64,000 bases of DNA from Amphritea sp. (GTDB lineage Bacteria > Pseudomonadota > Gammaproteobacteria > Pseudomonadales > Balneatricaceae). The DNA is taken from positions 62,001-126,000 of the forward strand of contig NZ_JADGEW010000004.1 in the NCBI RefSeq assembly GCF_016744155.1, given 5' to 3'. This document shows positions 60,893-64,000 of this stretch, piece after piece. Both the position numbers and the translations under genes were made by a program. The stretch's first letter is position 1. Each line of letters starts with the position of its first letter. Below the pieces are notes generated by a model. The model searched no databases. It had not been told where the DNA came from and was given only the letters and a program-made list of their open reading frames with translations.

Positions 60893-62788
60893 ATGGGATA
60901 TAACGAGGACTACAAGGCTTCTATTGAAAATCCGGAAGCTTTTTGGGCAGAGCAGGCTGACAGTATTGCGTGGTACAAAAAACCACAAAATATTCTCGAG
61001 AAAACAGAACATGGTAGCTACAAGTGGTACGCCGATGGTGAACTGAATAGCTGTTACCTGGCGCTGGATTATCATGTTGAAAACGGTCGTGGCGATCAGG
61101 TTGCTCTGTATTACGATTCACCGGCTGCCGGTGGTATCAAAGAAGCGATCACTTATAGCGATCTGCTGGATCGTGTTAGTCGCTTTGCCGGTGCCTTGAA
61201 AGCTCAGGGTATTGAAAAAGGTGACCGTGTTGTTATCTATATGCCGATGATCCCGGAAGCGGCAGTGGCCATGCTCGCTTGTGCGCGTCTGGGTGCACCA
61301 CACTCGGTGGTTTTCGGTGGTTTTGCGCCGAATGAATTGGCGATCCGTATCGACGATGCGACACCAAAACTGATTATCACCGCATCCTGCGGTATCGAAT
61401 TTGACAAGAAAATTGCCTATAAGCCACTGGTTGATAAGGCGATTGAGCTCTCTGCAAACAAGCCGGACCACACCATCGTTGTACAGCGTCCTATGATCGA
61501 AGCTGAGATGACCGCACCGCGTGATCTTGACTGGAATGCGTGCCAGGAAGGTGTTGAACCAGCGGGTTGTACGCCGGTTAGAGGTGACGATCCACTCTAT
61601 GTTCTGTATACCTCAGGTACCACGGGACAGCCTAAAGGCATCCAGCGTGATAACGGCGGCAATGCGGTTGCACTGAAGTATGCATTGCAGAATATTTACG
61701 GTATGCAGCCAGGTGATGTCTGGTGGGCAGCTTCAGATGTGGGCTGGGTTGTAGGTCACTCCCTGATTGTTTACGGACCTTTGATGGGTGGTTGCAGTGC
61801 AATCTTCTTTGAAGGTAAGCCGATCCGTAACCCGGATGCGGGTACTTTCTGGCGTATCGTCGAAGAATACGGTGTGAACGCCATGTTCTGTGCACCGACC
61901 GCATACCGCGCTGTGCGTAAAGAAGATCCTACCGGTGGTTTGTCTAAGAATTACGATCTGTCTAGCCTGCGTTCGATCTTTGTTGCCGGTGAAAAACTAG
62001 ATTCTTCAACATACAGCTGGCTGAGTGAACTGCTCGAAGTGCCAATCCTTGATCATTGGTGGCAGACCGAAACCGGTTGGCCGATGACTGCGCCATTGAT
62101 GGGCTTACCAGATCCTTCTGACGTACGCCTGGGTTCTACCAATAAGCCTGTGCCTGGCTACGATATTCGCGTTGTTGATGGCGAAGGTAATGAAGTTGAA
62201 GCGAACGAAGCAGGCAATATTGTTGTTAAGCTGCCTATGCCGCCGGGTGTTGCCTGGACTATCTGGAATAATCCGGAGCGCTTCAACAGTTCATACCTGA
62301 CTACTTTTGAAGGCTACTACCACACCGGTGACGGTGGTTTCATAGATGAGGATGGCTATGTCTTTATTACGGGTCGTACTGATGACGTAATCAATGTTTC
62401 CGGTCACCGTCTTTCTACCGGTGAGATGGAAGAGGTCGTTTCAGCGCACCCAGCTGTTGTTGAGTGTGCTGTTATCGGTATGAACGATTCTATGAAAGGG
62501 CAGCTACCTGTTGGTCTGATTGTTCTTAAAGCCGGTGAAGAGATCGATGAGAAACAATTAGAAGCAGAAGTGGTGCAGATGGTTCGCGATCAGGTAGGTC
62601 CACTGGCCTGCTTCCGCCGAGCTGTGGTGGTTCAACGATTACCTAAGACCCGGTCCGGTAAAATCCTGCGTGCTATTCTGCGGAAGATTGCTGCCAACGA
62701 AGAATACAAAATGCCTTCGACTATTGATGATGAAAGTATCCTCGGTGAGATCACTGATTTGATGGATCAGGCGGGCATGCTGAAATAG
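60893..62788 (+). CDS. prpE: Propionyl-CoA synthetase
   Basis: AMP-forming acyl-CoA synthetase of 631 aa, similar to acetyl-CoA synthetase. YTSGTTGQPKGIQRDNGGNAVAL near residue 240, WWAASDVGWVVGHSLIVYGPL near 280, DHWWQTETGWP near 385, and ITGRTDDVINVSGHRLSTGEMEE near 500 with SGKILRAILRKIA at the C-terminus (the regulatory acetyl-Lys). The N-terminal WAEQADSIAWYKKPQNIL is the PrpE form rather than Acs. In the mms operon it can activate propionate to propionyl-CoA, joining MmsA's product. Confidence 0.92.
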   Translation: MGYNEDYKASIENPEAFWAEQADSIAWYKKPQNILEKTEHGSYKWYADGELNSCYLALDYHVENGRGDQVALYYDSPAAGGIKEAITYSDLLDRVSRFAGALKAQGIEKGDRVVIYMPMIPEAAVAMLACARLGAPHSVVFGGFAPNELAIRIDDATPKLIITASCGIEFDKKIAYKPLVDKAIELSANKPDHTIVVQRPMIEAEMTAPRDLDWNACQEGVEPAGCTPVRGDDPLYVLYTSGTTGQPKGIQRDNGGNAVALKYALQNIYGMQPGDVWWAASDVGWVVGHSLIVYGPLMGGCSAIFFEGKPIRNPDAGTFWRIVEEYGVNAMFCAPTAYRAVRKEDPTGGLSKNYDLSSLRSIFVAGEKLDSSTYSWLSELLEVPILDHWWQTETGWPMTAPLMGLPDPSDVRLGSTNKPVPGYDIRVVDGEGNEVEANEAGNIVVKLPMPPGVAWTIWNNPERFNSSYLTTFEGYYHTGDGGFIDEDGYVFITGRTDDVINVSGHRLSTGEMEEVVSAHPAVVECAVIGMNDSMKGQLPVGLIVLKAGEEIDEKQLEAEVVQMVRDQVGPLACFRRAVVVQRLPKTRSGKILRAILRKIAANEEYKMPSTIDDESILGEITDLMDQAGMLK

Positions 62789-62890
62789 ATTTGACCTGAT
62801 CTGAATTTAATAAATCGGTTAAAGTTGATTCAAAATAGTTACATGAGATGTGCAGCATAGAGGTTATGTTGCGCAGCTCAGGAGTAAAAA

Positions 62891-63652
62891 ATGCAGATTA
62901 AAGATAGTGTGTTTGTGATTACCGGTGGTGGTCAGGGGCTTGGTCGGGCGATGGCTGAAAATCTGGCATCCCAGGGTGCTGTATTAGCACTCTTAGACCT
63001 GAACCAGGAAAAGTTGATTGAAGCTTGTGCGGCCTGTGAAGCGGTTGGCGGTAAAGCCCATAGTTATGTCTGTAATATTACCGATGAGTCTTCAGTTGAA
63101 GCGACCTTTGCTGACATTAAGAATGATTGTGGTCAGATTAATGGTTTGATTAACAACGCCGGCCTTATGCGTGATGGCATGCTAATCAAAGTTAAAGATG
63201 GCGAGCTGAAAGGCAAAATGGGGCTGGATCAGTTTCAGTCTGTTGTCGATGTGAATATGACAGGTACTTTCCTTTGTGGTCGTGAGGCTGCGGCTATCAT
63301 GGCGGTGCAGGGTACAGGGGGAGTGATTATTAATGTCTCTTCTGTTTCCCGGGCTGGAAATATGGGGCAGACCAACTATTCTGCAACTAAATCTGCGGTG
63401 GCCACGATGGTGGTGAGCTGGGCTGGCGAGCTTGCTCGTCATGGTATCCGTACTGGTGGTATTGCGCCGGGTGTTATCGCCACCGAGATGACCGCTCAGA
63501 TGAAGCCTGAAGCTGTGGATCGGATGGTTCAGGCAGTACCGCTGAGACGCCTTGGTGAGGTTGAAGAGATGGCTCATACCCTGAAATATATTATTGAAAA
63601 TGAGTTCTTTACCGGCCGTATCGTTGAAATGGATGGCGGTCTTAGAATCTGA
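62891..63652 (+). CDS. Short-chain dehydrogenase/reductase
   Basis: A 253-residue Rossmann-fold enzyme: VITGGGQGLGRAMAENLASQG near residue 10, NNAGLMRDGM near 88, INVSSVSRAGNMGQTNYSATKSAV with the catalytic Ser, Tyr and Lys near 150-170. Family close to FabG-like 3-oxoacyl reductases; by location it could be a 3-hydroxyacyl-CoA dehydrogenase for PHA or valine metabolites. The start ATG follows GGAG. It lies at the end of the mms operon, 102 bases after prpE. Confidence 0.88.
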   Translation: MQIKDSVFVITGGGQGLGRAMAENLASQGAVLALLDLNQEKLIEACAACEAVGGKAHSYVCNITDESSVEATFADIKNDCGQINGLINNAGLMRDGMLIKVKDGELKGKMGLDQFQSVVDVNMTGTFLCGREAAAIMAVQGTGGVIINVSSVSRAGNMGQTNYSATKSAVATMVVSWAGELARHGIRTGGIAPGVIATEMTAQMKPEAVDRMVQAVPLRRLGEVEEMAHTLKYIIENEFFTGRIVEMDGGLRI

Positions 63653-63721
63653 TTAAGCGGCTAAAGCTCAGATTTTTCACCTTTTATGAATAGTGCTGGT
63701 GCTTGAAAAAAGTACCGTTTA

Positions 63722-63746
63722 GGGGAAGCTTGCTTCCCCTTTTTTT
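63722..63746 (+). terminator. Intrinsic terminator at the end of the mms operon
   Basis: GGGGAAGC, loop TT, GCTTCCCC, then seven T residues. Confidence 0.93.
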
Positions 63747-63802
63747 GCGTTTGTAGCATTGAAGTAATGTTGCACGGAAAGAGAAATTAAAGCGGAGAAA
63801 AT

Positions 63803-64000
63803 ATGCCGATGGACAGATATTTCGATGATTTTTCAGTAGGCGAGGTTATTAAGGGTCGCAGTGCGACACTGACAGAGGCGCAGATAATTGATTTTGCCTT
63901 AACATATGATCCTCAGAGTTTTCATATCGATGTTAATGCTGCAGCAGAAAGTCATTTTGGCGGTTTAATCGCTAGTGGTTTTCAGACAATGGGCCTCTGC
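63803..64000 (+). CDS. MaoC-family dehydratase (cut by the right edge)
   Basis: The first 66 residues of a hot-dog-fold protein: YFDDFSVGEVIKGRSATLTEAQIIDFALTYDPQSFHID then a Gly-rich helix start HFGGLIASGFQTM. This is the N-terminal MaoC pattern (DxQxFH, then GxIASGF) that holds the active-site Asp and His. GGAG lies six bases before the ATG. It is a likely (R)-specific enoyl-CoA hydratase, which with PhaC would provide PHA monomers. The window ends mid-gene, so domain count and end are unseen. Confidence 0.8.
   Translation, partial: MPMDRYFDDFSVGEVIKGRSATLTEAQIIDFALTYDPQSFHIDVNAAAESHFGGLIASGFQTMGLC

Noticed and set aside
1..64000. CRISPR arrays, insertion sequences, prophage, integrons, tRNA or rRNA genes, toxin-antitoxin pairs, biosynthetic gene cluster
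   Set aside because: I saw no direct-repeat array, transposase or integrase motifs, tRNA-like T-loops or cluster of unknown small genes; gene order and codon use look uniform.

Overview
The window looks like chromosomal DNA of an aerobic, probably marine, gammaproteobacterium. The glrK-qseG-glrR operon, TmcA, YbaK, DinB, YjeH, a CsrB/Rsm-like RNA and complete leucine and valine catabolic operons together suggest the Oceanospirillaceae (Amphritea/Neptunomonas/Neptuniibacter type). That placement is inference from gene content. I see no rRNA or tRNA gene, insertion sequence, prophage, CRISPR array or recognisable defence island.

Layout. 1-8,100: an FGGY kinase cut by the left edge, tmcA, a MOSC protein, a DUF3820 protein, a divergent GST/LysR pair, a SYLF lipid-binding protein with a CigR-like protein, and ybaK. 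8,150-11,900: the two-component operon glrK-qseG-glrR, preceded by an EF-hand protein. 12,100-17,830: an FAH-family hydrolase, an unknown lipoprotein, a von Willebrand A/J-domain pair and a bifunctional OlsF-type ornithine lipid synthase behind a four-unit Pho box. 18,000-22,600: a small wHTH-like protein, dinB behind a near-perfect LexA box, a nucleoside deaminase, a SulP transporter and a TauE/SafE exporter. 22,600-22,835 (minus strand): a region with all the marks of a CsrB/RsmZ-family regulatory RNA: 12 GGA motifs, several in hairpin loops, and an intrinsic terminator. 22,968-26,820: HopJ-family protein, PanE, RhlE-like helicase, methyltransferase.

26,900-43,000 is a branched-chain acyl catabolism block. 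The leucine/isovalerate (liu) genes run on the minus strand: liuR, isovaleryl-CoA dehydrogenase, methylcrotonyl-CoA carboxylase, methylglutaconyl-CoA hydratase and HMG-CoA lyase, with an AhpD-like protein and an acyl-CoA synthetase. Divergent to them is a five-gene Liv-type ABC transporter followed by a thiolase. A LiuR-type palindrome lies between the two arms.

43,000-51,900 is a set of small regulator/enzyme units: DUF1272/GlxA, a quinol monooxygenase-like protein, a dimethylglycine/N-methylproline demethylase-like flavoenzyme with a divergent TetR, DUF1059, YjeH with a divergent Lrp, and a VOC protein. 50,970-64,000: an AraC regulator, class I PHA synthase with an alpha/beta hydrolase, then the valine (mms) operon: mmsA, acyl-CoA dehydrogenase, enoyl-CoA hydratase, 3-hydroxyisobutyryl-CoA hydrolase, mmsB, prpE and an SDR. 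A MaoC dehydratase is cut by the right edge.

Working together, the liu genes take leucine to acetyl-CoA and acetoacetate, the mms genes take valine to propionyl-CoA, PrpE and the thiolase handle short acyl-CoAs, and PhaC can store them as polyhydroxyalkanoate. The points most worth a second look are the CsrB-like RNA, the Pho box in front of olsF, the Lys-to-Arg change in the Walker A of the LivF-like ATPase, and the VWA/J-domain pair.
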